From Collinsella sp. (GTDB lineage: Bacteria > Actinomycetota > Coriobacteriia > Coriobacteriales > Coriobacteriaceae): a DNA stretch of 30,636 nt. Positions 7,439-14,479 of this stretch are shown in pieces. Within the stretch, counting starts at the first letter, position 1; each line of letters begins with the position of its first letter. The stretch spans positions 1 to 30,636 of the forward strand of contig DXZU01000041.1 in the NCBI GenBank assembly GCA_019419525.1, in the 5' to 3' direction. Below the pieces are notes generated by a model. That model was not told where the DNA came from, searched no databases, and saw nothing but the letters and a program-made list of their open reading frames with translations. Position numbers and translations under genes: made by a program.

Positions 7439-9202
7439 ATGACAGACGAGCTGGACCCCCAGACTCAACAGCATATTGATGATCCCGCAGACGTCACCGC
7501 AGATACTGACGCTGTGACCTGCGATGGTATCGACATCGACGACCCCATCTTGGACGAAAGCGCTACGGCGGAAACCCCCGAAACAGAAAACGCCGATGAG
7601 CAAAACGACGATGCGCCCGCTCAGGACGACGCCCCTGTACAGGACGACGCCCCGCAAGCAGCGGGCCCCATCGAGGTGTCTTCGGAAGAAGAGCTCGATG
7701 CCGTCATGGACTCCATGATGGATGCTGTCAAAGCGATGAAAGACGCCGTCGCCGATTCCGATATTGATGCCGAGGAAGAGGAGGCCGCCGAGGCGGCCTC
7801 GACCTTTGTGCCCGGCGAGACTCCGGTTGCCGACCAGGGCAGCACCATGCCCTCGTTTCTGCAGCTCGAGCACCCCACGATTGGCGCCGATGCGGTCGAT
7901 CCGCACACAGCAGGCTTTTCTGTGGTCGAGGGCGGTACCGGCAATATCGCCGCGCCGCAGGCTGCCGATGCGGACGCCGCCGACACCGCTCGCCCGACCG
8001 CCCCGCACTCCCCCGCCGCGAGCCGCGATCTGGGGACCGCTGTCTCGAACACAGCGAACGCCGTGGGCGCCTTTATCGCCCAGGGTGCCTCGGCCATGCG
8101 CGAGATGAATGCCGCGAAAAAGGCACTTGCCGATGCCCGCGCCCACCTGGCCGAACTTGAGCAGCGCATTGCCGATCAGGCCGAGGAACTCGAGACGCGC
8201 CAGGATATCGCAGGCCGCTACGACCAGATCGTCGCCGACCAGCGCCAGGCGATTGCCACGGCCCAAAAGACTGCAGCGGCCGCCGAGATTGACCGTGATG
8301 CCCACGCCGCCAAAGCGACAGAGCTCAAGGGTCAGTTCGAACAAATGAAGACAGAGGATGACGCGACTGAGCTCCGCCTGAAGGCCGCGCTCGATGCCGT
8401 GGAGGCCCGCGAGGCGAGCTCGCGCGAGACCGGCAACCGCCTCATTCGACGTCTTGAGGATTCCAAGCGCATCCGCGACAAGGTAAAGGCCGAGCGAGAC
8501 GCCGGCATTGCCGCCGCACAACAAACCGTCGACGCCACGCGCGCCCAGCTCGAGACGCTGCGTCATGAGTATGCCGAGCTGCAACGCAATCCCTCGGCAA
8601 ATCCCGCCAACTATACGGTGCGCACCAGCGAGCTCTCGATGCAGATCTCCGACACGGCAGATGCCCTGCGTAAAGCCGAAGAAGATGTCCCGCGCATCAC
8701 CGCCGACCTTGAACACTCGCTTGCCGCAGCCGAGCAGGCCGTCGAGCAGGCGCAAGCCCCCATCGCCGACGCCAAGCGAGCCCATCAGGCCGTGACGGCG
8801 GAGGCCGATGCCGCGCGCGACGAGCTGCAGACCGCAAAAACCGCCGCTGCAACGCGCCAGCGCGAACTGCGCGAGAAGATCGCTGCCGAGGACAAGGCAC
8901 GCCGCGACCAAGAGCAGAGCATAGCCAACGCCCAAGCAGATGCCGCGCATGCGCAGTCGATTATCGAACAGGCGACCGAGGTGCACGACCACCCAGAGAT
9001 CACTGAGTCGCTTGCAGGATCCTTGGCCCGAGACAAAGCCGAACACGCCGAGACCGAGCGAGAGGTTACCCAGCTCGAAGCCACCGAGGACGCGGTGCGC
9101 GAGCGTACCCGCGACTCACGCATCAAATTCACCGGCGCCATCGTCTGCATCGTCGCCGCAATCCTGGTGATCATCGCAATCTGGCTGTTCGCAAACAAGT
9201 AA
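7439..9202 (+). CDS. Tail-anchored coiled-coil protein, function unknown
   Basis: I do not recognise a family. The 587 residues fall into three parts. Residues 1 to about 205 are acidic, disordered and Ala/Asp/Glu/Pro-rich, with DDAPAQ/DDAPVQ repeats. Residues about 215-555 form a long Ala/Glu/Arg-rich coiled coil with heptad character. The last ~22 residues before the terminal NK form one hydrophobic helix (about TGAIVCIVAAILVIIAIWLF). With no signal peptide, it should be a cytoplasmic rod anchored by its C-terminus, as in envelope-division scaffolds. Two starts are possible: ATG 7439 has GAGGAG at 9 bases, ATG 7433 only 3, so 7439 is preferred. It is a single-gene unit ended by a strong hairpin. 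A structural or cell-shape role is only a guess. Confidence 0.8.
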   Translation: MTDELDPQTQQHIDDPADVTADTDAVTCDGIDIDDPILDESATAETPETENADEQNDDAPAQDDAPVQDDAPQAAGPIEVSSEEELDAVMDSMMDAVKAMKDAVADSDIDAEEEEAAEAASTFVPGETPVADQGSTMPSFLQLEHPTIGADAVDPHTAGFSVVEGGTGNIAAPQAADADAADTARPTAPHSPAASRDLGTAVSNTANAVGAFIAQGASAMREMNAAKKALADARAHLAELEQRIADQAEELETRQDIAGRYDQIVADQRQAIATAQKTAAAAEIDRDAHAAKATELKGQFEQMKTEDDATELRLKAALDAVEAREASSRETGNRLIRRLEDSKRIRDKVKAERDAGIAAAQQTVDATRAQLETLRHEYAELQRNPSANPANYTVRTSELSMQISDTADALRKAEEDVPRITADLEHSLAAAEQAVEQAQAPIADAKRAHQAVTAEADAARDELQTAKTAAATRQRELREKIAAEDKARRDQEQSIANAQADAAHAQSIIEQATEVHDHPEITESLAGSLARDKAEHAETEREVTQLEATEDAVRERTRDSRIKFTGAIVCIVAAILVIIAIWLFANK

Positions 9203-9227
9203 GCCAGCTGCCAAAAACGCCCAACGC

Positions 9228-9299
9228 AGTTGCGGTGAGATAGTTCCTGTTTAGCCCTAAAAAAGGCCAATTCAAGAACTATCTCACCGCAACTTTTTT
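9228..9299 (+). terminator. GTTGCGGTGA hairpin repeat, copy 2, acting as terminator
   Basis: Perfect 19-bp arms (9228-9246 and 9276-9294) are followed by TTTTTT, so this copy is a good intrinsic terminator for the coiled-coil gene. The outer arm is shared with 2990-3056. The inner pairs are TTC/GAA here and GGA/TCC there. Confidence 0.85.
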
Positions 9300-9321
9300 A
9301 GTGGTGCAAGGTAGTTATTGA

Positions 9322-9357
9322 GGACGTTCTTAAACGACTAGTCATTTAAGAACGTCC
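9322..9357. repeat. 36-bp palindrome centred on ACTAGT
   Basis: GGACGTTCTTAAACGACT is followed directly by AGTCATTTAAGAACGTCC, an inverted repeat with a single mismatched pair. It is the intact form of the site interrupted at 5992-6120 and sits at the left side of structured element B. Confidence 0.75.
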
Positions 9358-9550
9358 CCAATGACTACAGCAACAACCACGGCAACGCCGATGTTTTGGC
9401 GCGGACAGCGAAAACGCCCCTAAGCGAGCAAGGTGACGTGAAAGAGGGGGGCATTGACCTTCTGGTCATGCCCGACGATTGAACATCAGATTGCCGCTTA
9501 GGGGGGTTTGCAGCGTCGGCCGGTTACGGCGTTTGTAAAACGCCGTAACC
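9335..9550. repeat. Branched structured intergenic element, copy B
   Basis: Same architecture as 6099-6329. The closing helix pairs 9387-9395 with 9512-9520, including T9392-G9515 and T9394-G9513, which are wobbles only in plus-strand RNA. The long arm is 9412-9426/9495-9509 with one G-G mismatch, then a bulged A9427 and GCAA/TTGC. The tip is GGGCAT 9439-9444/9458-9463 with a one-base bulge and GACC-TTCT-GGTC. The terminal hairpin pairs GGTTACGGCGTTT 9522-9534 with AAACGCCGTAACC 9538-9550 and touches the queA stop codon. Conserved between copies: GCAACGCCGATG, GTGAAAGAG, GACCTTCTGGTCATGCC and GCAGCGTCGG. It may be a small RNA or a non-autonomous mobile repeat. Confidence 0.75.
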
Positions 9551-10767
9551 TACAAAATGAGCATCGCGTCGCCAAAGCTGAAGAAGCGGTAGCGCTCTTC
9601 GATAGCAGCGGCGTAGGCATCCATGATCTGGTCGCGGGTGGCAAGCGCGCTTACGAGCATCATGAGCGTGGAGCGCGGCACGTGGAAGTTCGTGATCAGC
9701 GCGTCGACCACGTGATAGGTCGAGCCGGGCATGAGGTAAAGCTGCGTCGTGGCGTTCTCGCGCGCCACGATGTCGCCGCGGCCGAGCGTGTCGGCACCGT
9801 CCTCGCGGCCTTCAAAATAGCGCGCTATCACGGCCGGATCGGACACCGGCGCGTCCGCGTCAAACGCACTCTCGAGCGAGCGCACCGCGGTGGTGCCGAC
9901 GGCGATCACACGATGACCCTCGGCCTTCGCCTTATGCACGGCGTCGACAACCTCCTGCGACACGTGGTAGCGCTCGGTGTGCATGACGTGCTGCGTAGGG
10001 TCGTCCTCCTCCACCAAGCGGAAGGTATCGATGCCCACCTCGAGCTCGACGGCGGCAAACTTCGCGCCCTTGGCCTCGATAGCGGCCATGAGCTCGGGAG
10101 TAAAGTGCAGACCCGCCGTAGGAGCGGCAGCCGAGTGCTCCTCCTTCATGGCGTAGACGGTCTGGTACTTCTCGGGGTCGCCCTCGTAATCGGTAATGTA
10201 GGGCGGCAGCGGCACGTGGCCGGCCGCATGGATGGCCTCGTCGAGCGTGCGCGGGTCGCCGGCGGCATTGCAACCGACCGGCTCAAAGCGCACCAGACGG
10301 CCACCACGGCTATCGGTGACAAAGTCGATGACCTCGGCCGTCAGCACCACGGGAGCCCCCTCGGGCGCATGGGCGCCACCGGCGCGATACTCAATCTGGG
10401 CACCGGGCTTCAGGCGCTTGCCCGGCTTGACCAAGCACTCCCAAACGTGACCTAGCGGGTCAACATCCTCGCGGCGCTTGAGCAGCAGCGTCTCGACCAC
10501 GCCACCCGAGCCGGCTTTGCGACCGATCAGGCGGGCCGGCATCACACGCGTCTTGTTGATGACGAGCACGTCGCCCGGCTCGATATAGTCGATGATGTCG
10601 CGGAAGATGCGGTGCTCAACGGTGCCGCCATGCTCCAGCGGCGTTCCCGCCTGGGAGCCCTTGCGATCCACCACCAGCAGGCGGCAGAAGTCGCGCGGCT
10701 CGGCGGGAGCCTGGGCGATCAGTTCCTCGGGAAGGTTGTAGTCAAAATCATCGGTACGCATAGACAC
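9550..10767 (-). CDS. queA: S-adenosylmethionine:tRNA ribosyltransferase-isomerase
   Basis: QueA transfers and isomerises the ribosyl part of SAM onto preQ1-modified tRNA, giving epoxyqueuosine. The N-terminus DFDYNLPEELIAQAPAEPRD is the family signature, followed by RLLVVDRK, GDVLVINKTRVMPARL and, near the middle, HSAAAPTAGLHFTPEL. The C-terminal third carries TTAVRSLES and NFHVPRSTLMMLVSA. At 405 residues it is longer than the ~350 of many homologues; the extra sequence lies in the middle (about 120-185). The start is GTG 10767 because AGGAG lies 8 bases before it; the ATG at 10761 is 14 bases away. It lies 64 bases downstream of queH on the same strand, a likely operon. Its 3' end abuts structured element B. 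Confidence 0.95.
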   Translation of the reverse strand: MSMRTDDFDYNLPEELIAQAPAEPRDFCRLLVVDRKGSQAGTPLEHGGTVEHRIFRDIIDYIEPGDVLVINKTRVMPARLIGRKAGSGGVVETLLLKRREDVDPLGHVWECLVKPGKRLKPGAQIEYRAGGAHAPEGAPVVLTAEVIDFVTDSRGGRLVRFEPVGCNAAGDPRTLDEAIHAAGHVPLPPYITDYEGDPEKYQTVYAMKEEHSAAAPTAGLHFTPELMAAIEAKGAKFAAVELEVGIDTFRLVEEDDPTQHVMHTERYHVSQEVVDAVHKAKAEGHRVIAVGTTAVRSLESAFDADAPVSDPAVIARYFEGREDGADTLGRGDIVARENATTQLYLMPGSTYHVVDALITNFHVPRSTLMMLVSALATRDQIMDAYAAAIEERYRFFSFGDAMLIL

Positions 10768-10831
10768 GTCGGATTCTCCTTATATAGCTAAAGTCCGCCC
10801 TACATCCTAGCAGGCTGACGTCCCAAATGAA

Positions 10832-11407
10832 CTACTTTTTGGCAGCCTTGCGCTCGTCGCGAATGCGAGCGCGGTCCATGGCCGCCTCGACGGCAGAAAA
10901 GCGGCAGCCGCAGTAGTTCTGTCGATACATGCCCAGTTCGCGCGAACGGCGCGTAGCCTCGGGATAATACGGGCGAAAATCGCGGATCACCGGGGTAAGC
11001 CCACGTGCCGCCGCCAGGCGCTCGAGTACGTCATTGCAGGTGTCGAACAGCTGGTACGGCGAGACGGCGAGCGTCGTACCCACATATTCAAACCCGCGCT
11101 CCTGGGCAACGCGGCATGCCTCGGCCAAGCGCAAGGCATAGCACACGCGACAGCGACGGGGACGATCGGCACCCAACGGGGCCACGCCGGTCTCCCAGCG
11201 TTCGCGGTCCTCCCCGGCCTCGATGAGCTCGATGTCGCCGTCGGCACACCACCGGCGCAGCTCGTCCAGACGCCGCTGCCATTCATCGCGCGGCTGAATA
11301 TTGGGATTGGTCCAGCAAATCGTGGGCTCAAACCCCTCCTCGCGCAGCAGGCGAACCGGCTCAAGCGAGCATGGCGCGCAACAAGCATGCAGCAACAACG
11401 GCTTCAT
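10832..11407 (-). CDS. queH: Epoxyqueuosine reductase QueH
   Basis: QueH (formerly DUF208) reduces epoxyqueuosine to queuosine in tRNA and is unrelated to the cobalamin-dependent QueG. The 191-residue protein starts HACCAPC (C9, C10, C13). The remaining conserved cysteines are RCRVC (C86, C89) and YCGC (C166, C168), which serve iron-sulfur and metal binding in the family. NPNIQP and AVSPYQ are further family motifs. The start at 11407 is preferred: GGAGGAG directly abuts the upstream ATG 11413 but lies 6 bases from 11407. Together with queA and tgt this gives the last steps of queuosine synthesis. Genes for preQ1 synthesis are not in the window. Confidence 0.95.
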   Translation of the reverse strand: MKPLLLHACCAPCSLEPVRLLREEGFEPTICWTNPNIQPRDEWQRRLDELRRWCADGDIELIEAGEDRERWETGVAPLGADRPRRCRVCYALRLAEACRVAQERGFEYVGTTLAVSPYQLFDTCNDVLERLAAARGLTPVIRDFRPYYPEATRRSRELGMYRQNYCGCRFSAVEAAMDRARIRDERKAAKK

Positions 11408-11426
11408 CGACATCTCCTCCCCCGCA

Positions 11427-11459
11427 ATGATTTTTTAATCCCCGTCCCAGAAAAATCAT
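11427..11459. repeat. Constant-loop hairpin, copy 1
   Basis: The 9-bp perfect stem ATGATTTTT/AAAAATCAT encloses the 15-base loop TAATCCCCGTCCCAG (11436-11450). The same loop recurs at 14359-14373 (inverted) and 14436-14450. It lies in the 62-base gap between queH and the next minus-strand gene. Confidence 0.75.
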
Positions 11460-11469
11460 CCCAAAAAGA

Positions 11470-12039
11470 CTACCTTGCGAAAAAGCGCACGCCAAAGGAC
11501 GTGTCCTCGCAGGCGGCAATGCGGCGGTCGCGCAGGATCGTCCGCACGTAATACCAGTCGCCCGTGCATCCCGAAAGGTGCAAACCAGCCGCCAGGTAGC
11601 ACAGCAGCGGATAGCCCGAAAACGCAAACCCCAGGGCAAACGCTGTCGTCACAACAACCGTCGGCGCCAGGCAAATCGCCATATACCGCCGGCGCGAATA
11701 CACAATCCCCTCGGCGCAGGCATAAATCGTGCACGTCTCACGGTTCGCTCCAAAAGTCACGTGCGCACCCGCAGGCGCAAACAACTTAAAGAACGCTGCA
11801 TGCACCAGCTCGTGCACGGCAAATGACGCCGCAGAAACCGCAGCCAAGCCGACTATCCAGCCCACGACAGCCATCCAGCCGCCCGCGTCAGCCGCATCCA
11901 AGTCTGCAGGCCCGCCCAGCAGCATAAACACCGGCACCAGGCACACGGCAAACACGCCGACTACGACCATCCCCCACACAAAGCAGGCGTGCAGAAAATC
12001 CTCGTCTTCAAACGCATGTATGTTGGAAATCTCATTCAT
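11470..12039 (-). CDS. DUF3267-like HExxH integral membrane protein
   Basis: The 189-residue protein has about four hydrophobic segments (about 20-42, 55-75, 120-140, 143-158). The second ends in FAVHELVHAAFF, an HExxH zinc-protease motif (H76-H80) inside the membrane. A late GCTGDWYYVRTI (D161) is in the place where DUF3267/site-2-protease-like proteins have a third ligand. Proteolytic activity is plausible but unproven, and no substrate is suggested by neighbours. The ATG at 12039 has no strong Shine-Dalgarno sequence. It is divergent from the MetRS-like gene, with 132 bases between them. Confidence 0.7.
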   Translation of the reverse strand: MNEISNIHAFEDEDFLHACFVWGMVVVGVFAVCLVPVFMLLGGPADLDAADAGGWMAVVGWIVGLAAVSAASFAVHELVHAAFFKLFAPAGAHVTFGANRETCTIYACAEGIVYSRRRYMAICLAPTVVVTTAFALGFAFSGYPLLCYLAAGLHLSGCTGDWYYVRTILRDRRIAACEDTSFGVRFFAR

Positions 12040-12081
12040 AGCATCTTAGGATAGCGCCCCTGCCACGCACCCGCCCGCATG

Positions 12082-12090
12082 TGCGATAAT
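12082..12090 (+). promoter_or_regulatory. Extended -10 of the MetRS-like gene
   Basis: TGCGATAAT fits an extended -10 (TGnTATAAT with one change). The identical 9-mer lies upstream of the DegV gene on the other strand at 18062-18070. The leader would be about 75 bases. Confidence 0.4.
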
Positions 12091-12171
12091 GTCGAACGAT
12101 ATGCACGAATTGACCACCGCGCCGCCGAGCCCCGCGCCCGGCCGCGCCCTCACCATATGCGAAGGAGTCCC

Positions 12172-14322
12172 ATGGCATCCAAATACTCCATGAACGACCG
12201 TCCCAGCTGGCCTCGCCGCGCCATCGTTACCGCCGGCGAGCCCTACGGCAACAAGGGCCTTCACTTTGGCCACGTTGGCGGCGTCTTTGTCCCTGCCGAC
12301 TTCTTCGCCCGCTTCCTGCGCGACCGCCTGGGCCGTGAGAACGTCATCTTCACCTCGGGCACCGACTGCTATGGCTCGCCCATCATGGAGAGCTACCGCA
12401 AGCTCAAGGAGAACGAGGGCTACGACAAGTCCATTAGCGAGTATGTCGAGTCCAATCACTCCCGCCAGGCCGCGACCCTCAACAACTACAACATCAGCTG
12501 TGACATCTACGGCGGCTCGGGCCTTGAGCCGGCGGCCCAGATCCACAACGAGGTGACCGCCGAGATTATCGAGCGCCTGCACGAGCAGGGCACCATCTCC
12601 AAGCGCTCCACGCTGCAGTTCTACGATGCCAAGGCCGGCACGTTCCTCAACGGCCGTCAGGTGATCGGCCGCTGCCCCATCCAGGGCTGCAAGTCCGAGA
12701 AGGCCTATGCCGACGAGTGCGACCTGGGTCACCAGTTTGAGCCCGAGGAGCTCATCGCGCCTAAGAGCCAGCTCACCGGCGAGGTGCCCGAGCTGCGCCC
12801 GGTCGACAACCTCTACTTCGACCTGCCGGCCTACCTCGACTTTATGAAGACCTATACCGCCAAGCTCGCCCAGAACCCGCAGGTTCGTTCCGTGGTCTCC
12901 AAGACCATGGAGGAGTGGCTGCTGCCGGCTCAGCTCTATATTCAGAACAAGTTCCGCGAGGCCTTCGATGCCGTCGAAGATCAGCTTCCCGAGCACACCG
13001 TCCTGGAGCCCGAGGGCAACAAGAGCAGCTTTACCGTCACCTTCCCCAGCTGGAAGGAGCGCGACGATGCCCACGCGGTGCTCGCCAACGGCGGCGTGCG
13101 TTTCCGCAGCGGCAAGGCGCTCGTGCCCTTCCGCATCACCGGCAACATCGACTGGGGCGTTCCGGTGCCCGAGGTCGATGGCGTCTCCGACGTCACCTGC
13201 TGGTGCTGGCCCGAGAGCCTGTGGGCGCCCATCAGCTATACGCGTACCGTGCTCGCACGCGATGCCAAGGCCGCCGGCGTGACCGAGGGCGTCGCCGCCC
13301 AGGATGCCGCCCTCATGGGCGAGCCCGCCGCCGATTCCACGCAGGTACCCGCTCCCACCTACCAGCACAGCTCGCTCGACTGGCGCGACTGGTGGTGCTC
13401 TGACGACGCTCAGATCTACCAGTTCATCGGTCAGGACAACATCTATTTCTACTGCATCGCTCAGACCGCCATGTGGGAGGCCCTGGGTTGGGACCTTACG
13501 CAGAGCACCGTCAGCGCCTGCTATCACCTGCTCTACATGGGCAAAAAAGCCAGCTCGTCCTCGCAGACGCCTCCCCCGCCGGCAGACGACCTGCTCAACC
13601 ACTACACCTGCGAGCAGATGCGCGCGCACTGGCTGTCGCTCGGCCTGTCCGAAAAGCCGGTGAGCTTTAGCCCCAAGGCATACGACACGCGCGTGACCGG
13701 CAAGGACAAGGACGGCAACGAGGTACGCGCCTGCGACGACAAGCGCGTCATCGATCCGGCCCTTAAGGAGAGCGCGCTGCTGACCGGCGTGTTCAACCGC
13801 CTGGCCCGCAGCTGCTTCTACGGCGTTGCCATCAAGGAAGGCGACGAGAGCCCCTGCCGCAACGGCTGCATCCCCGCCGGTGCCGCTTCTGACACCGTGG
13901 TCGAAGCCGCCCAGCAGGCAGCCCTCGCCTTTGAGCAGGCCATGTACAAGTTCGAGACGCACCGAGCGCTCGCCGTGTGCGACGACTACCTGCGCGCCGC
14001 CAACAAGCGCTGGAGCGACGCCTCCAAGGCCGCCAACAAGCTCGAGGGTAATGAGGCAAACGCCGCGATGACGCAGGCCCTCGTCGACGCCTTTACCGAG
14101 CTGCGCGTGGCGACCGTCCTGATGCACGGTATTGTGCCGGCCGGCTGCGAGCTCATCTGCGAGTACTTCGACGTCGACCCCGTCGCCTTCTTTAGCTGGG
14201 ACAACATCTTTGCCTCCACGGACGAGTTCGTGGAGAGCCTGGGCGAGAAGCCCGGCGAGCACCGCGTGAAGCCGCTGCCCCCGCGCTTCGACTTCTTCAG
14301 CAAGCACGAGAGCCAGTACTAA
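12172..14322 (+). CDS. Methionyl-tRNA synthetase-like class I tRNA ligase with altered KMSKS
   Basis: The 716-residue protein aligns by eye with methionyl-tRNA synthetase. It has the N-terminal AIVTAGEPYGNKGLHFGHVGG with the class I HxGH signature as HFGH (31-34), FTSGTDCYGSPI, a zinc-type knuckle starting CPIQGC, and FIGQDNIYFY. An anticodon-domain-like helical region starts near GVFNRLAR. The second signature is damaged: MGKKASSSSQ puts K459-A-S-S-S463 where KMSKS is expected, so the second lysine, important in E. coli MetRS, is Ser. ATG 12172 has GAAGGAG 4 bases before it; 12190 is an alternative. Whether this is the only MetRS of the cell or a paralogue cannot be told here. Codon use is typical of highly expressed local genes (strong C-ending bias). 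Confidence 0.78.
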   Translation: MASKYSMNDRPSWPRRAIVTAGEPYGNKGLHFGHVGGVFVPADFFARFLRDRLGRENVIFTSGTDCYGSPIMESYRKLKENEGYDKSISEYVESNHSRQAATLNNYNISCDIYGGSGLEPAAQIHNEVTAEIIERLHEQGTISKRSTLQFYDAKAGTFLNGRQVIGRCPIQGCKSEKAYADECDLGHQFEPEELIAPKSQLTGEVPELRPVDNLYFDLPAYLDFMKTYTAKLAQNPQVRSVVSKTMEEWLLPAQLYIQNKFREAFDAVEDQLPEHTVLEPEGNKSSFTVTFPSWKERDDAHAVLANGGVRFRSGKALVPFRITGNIDWGVPVPEVDGVSDVTCWCWPESLWAPISYTRTVLARDAKAAGVTEGVAAQDAALMGEPAADSTQVPAPTYQHSSLDWRDWWCSDDAQIYQFIGQDNIYFYCIAQTAMWEALGWDLTQSTVSACYHLLYMGKKASSSSQTPPPPADDLLNHYTCEQMRAHWLSLGLSEKPVSFSPKAYDTRVTGKDKDGNEVRACDDKRVIDPALKESALLTGVFNRLARSCFYGVAIKEGDESPCRNGCIPAGAASDTVVEAAQQAALAFEQAMYKFETHRALAVCDDYLRAANKRWSDASKAANKLEGNEANAAMTQALVDAFTELRVATVLMHGIVPAGCELICEYFDVDPVAFFSWDNIFASTDEFVESLGEKPGEHRVKPLPPRFDFFSKHESQY

Positions 14323-14339
14323 AGCACGCTAGTAGCAAC

Positions 14340-14392
14340 GCGCCCGGGAATGATTATTCTGGGACGGGGATTAAAAAATCATTCCCGGGCGC
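14340..14392. repeat. Constant-loop hairpin, copy 2 (inverted, long stem)
   Basis: A perfect 16-bp stem (14340-14355/14377-14392) continues inward with one A-A mismatch to the loop CTGGGACGGGGATTA, the reverse complement of the loop in the other two copies. It lies 17 bases after the MetRS-like stop and could help end that transcript, though no T-run follows directly. Confidence 0.75.
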
Positions 14393-14425
14393 CACAGTAC
14401 AGTCTTTTTGTGACGGGAGTCATGG

Positions 14426-14460
14426 AATGATTATTTAATCCCCGTCCCAGAATAATCATT
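14426..14460. repeat. Constant-loop hairpin, copy 3
   Basis: The perfect 10-bp stem AATGATTATT/AATAATCATT encloses TAATCCCCGTCCCAG. It lies 33 bases from copy 2 in opposite orientation and only 19 bases before the methyltransferase start, so it would be in that gene's leader. Confidence 0.75.
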
Positions 14461-14479
14461 TAGGTGGAAGGAAAGACGG

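Noticed and set aside
7331..9046. 571-codon minus-strand frame opposite the coiled-coil gene
   Set aside because: Mirror of the Ala/Glu/Asp codon pattern, with no ribosome site. The plus frame has heptads, a membrane tail, a ribosome site and a terminator.
9228..9299. Possible tRNA or small regulatory RNA
   Set aside because: A simple long hairpin with a T-run; terminator and repeat explain it.
12046..14307. 753-codon minus-strand frame opposite the MetRS-like gene
   Set aside because: The plus-strand frame carries HFGH and MetRS-like motifs; the opposite frame is Gly/Val/Leu/Ala-rich without motifs, a codon-bias shadow.
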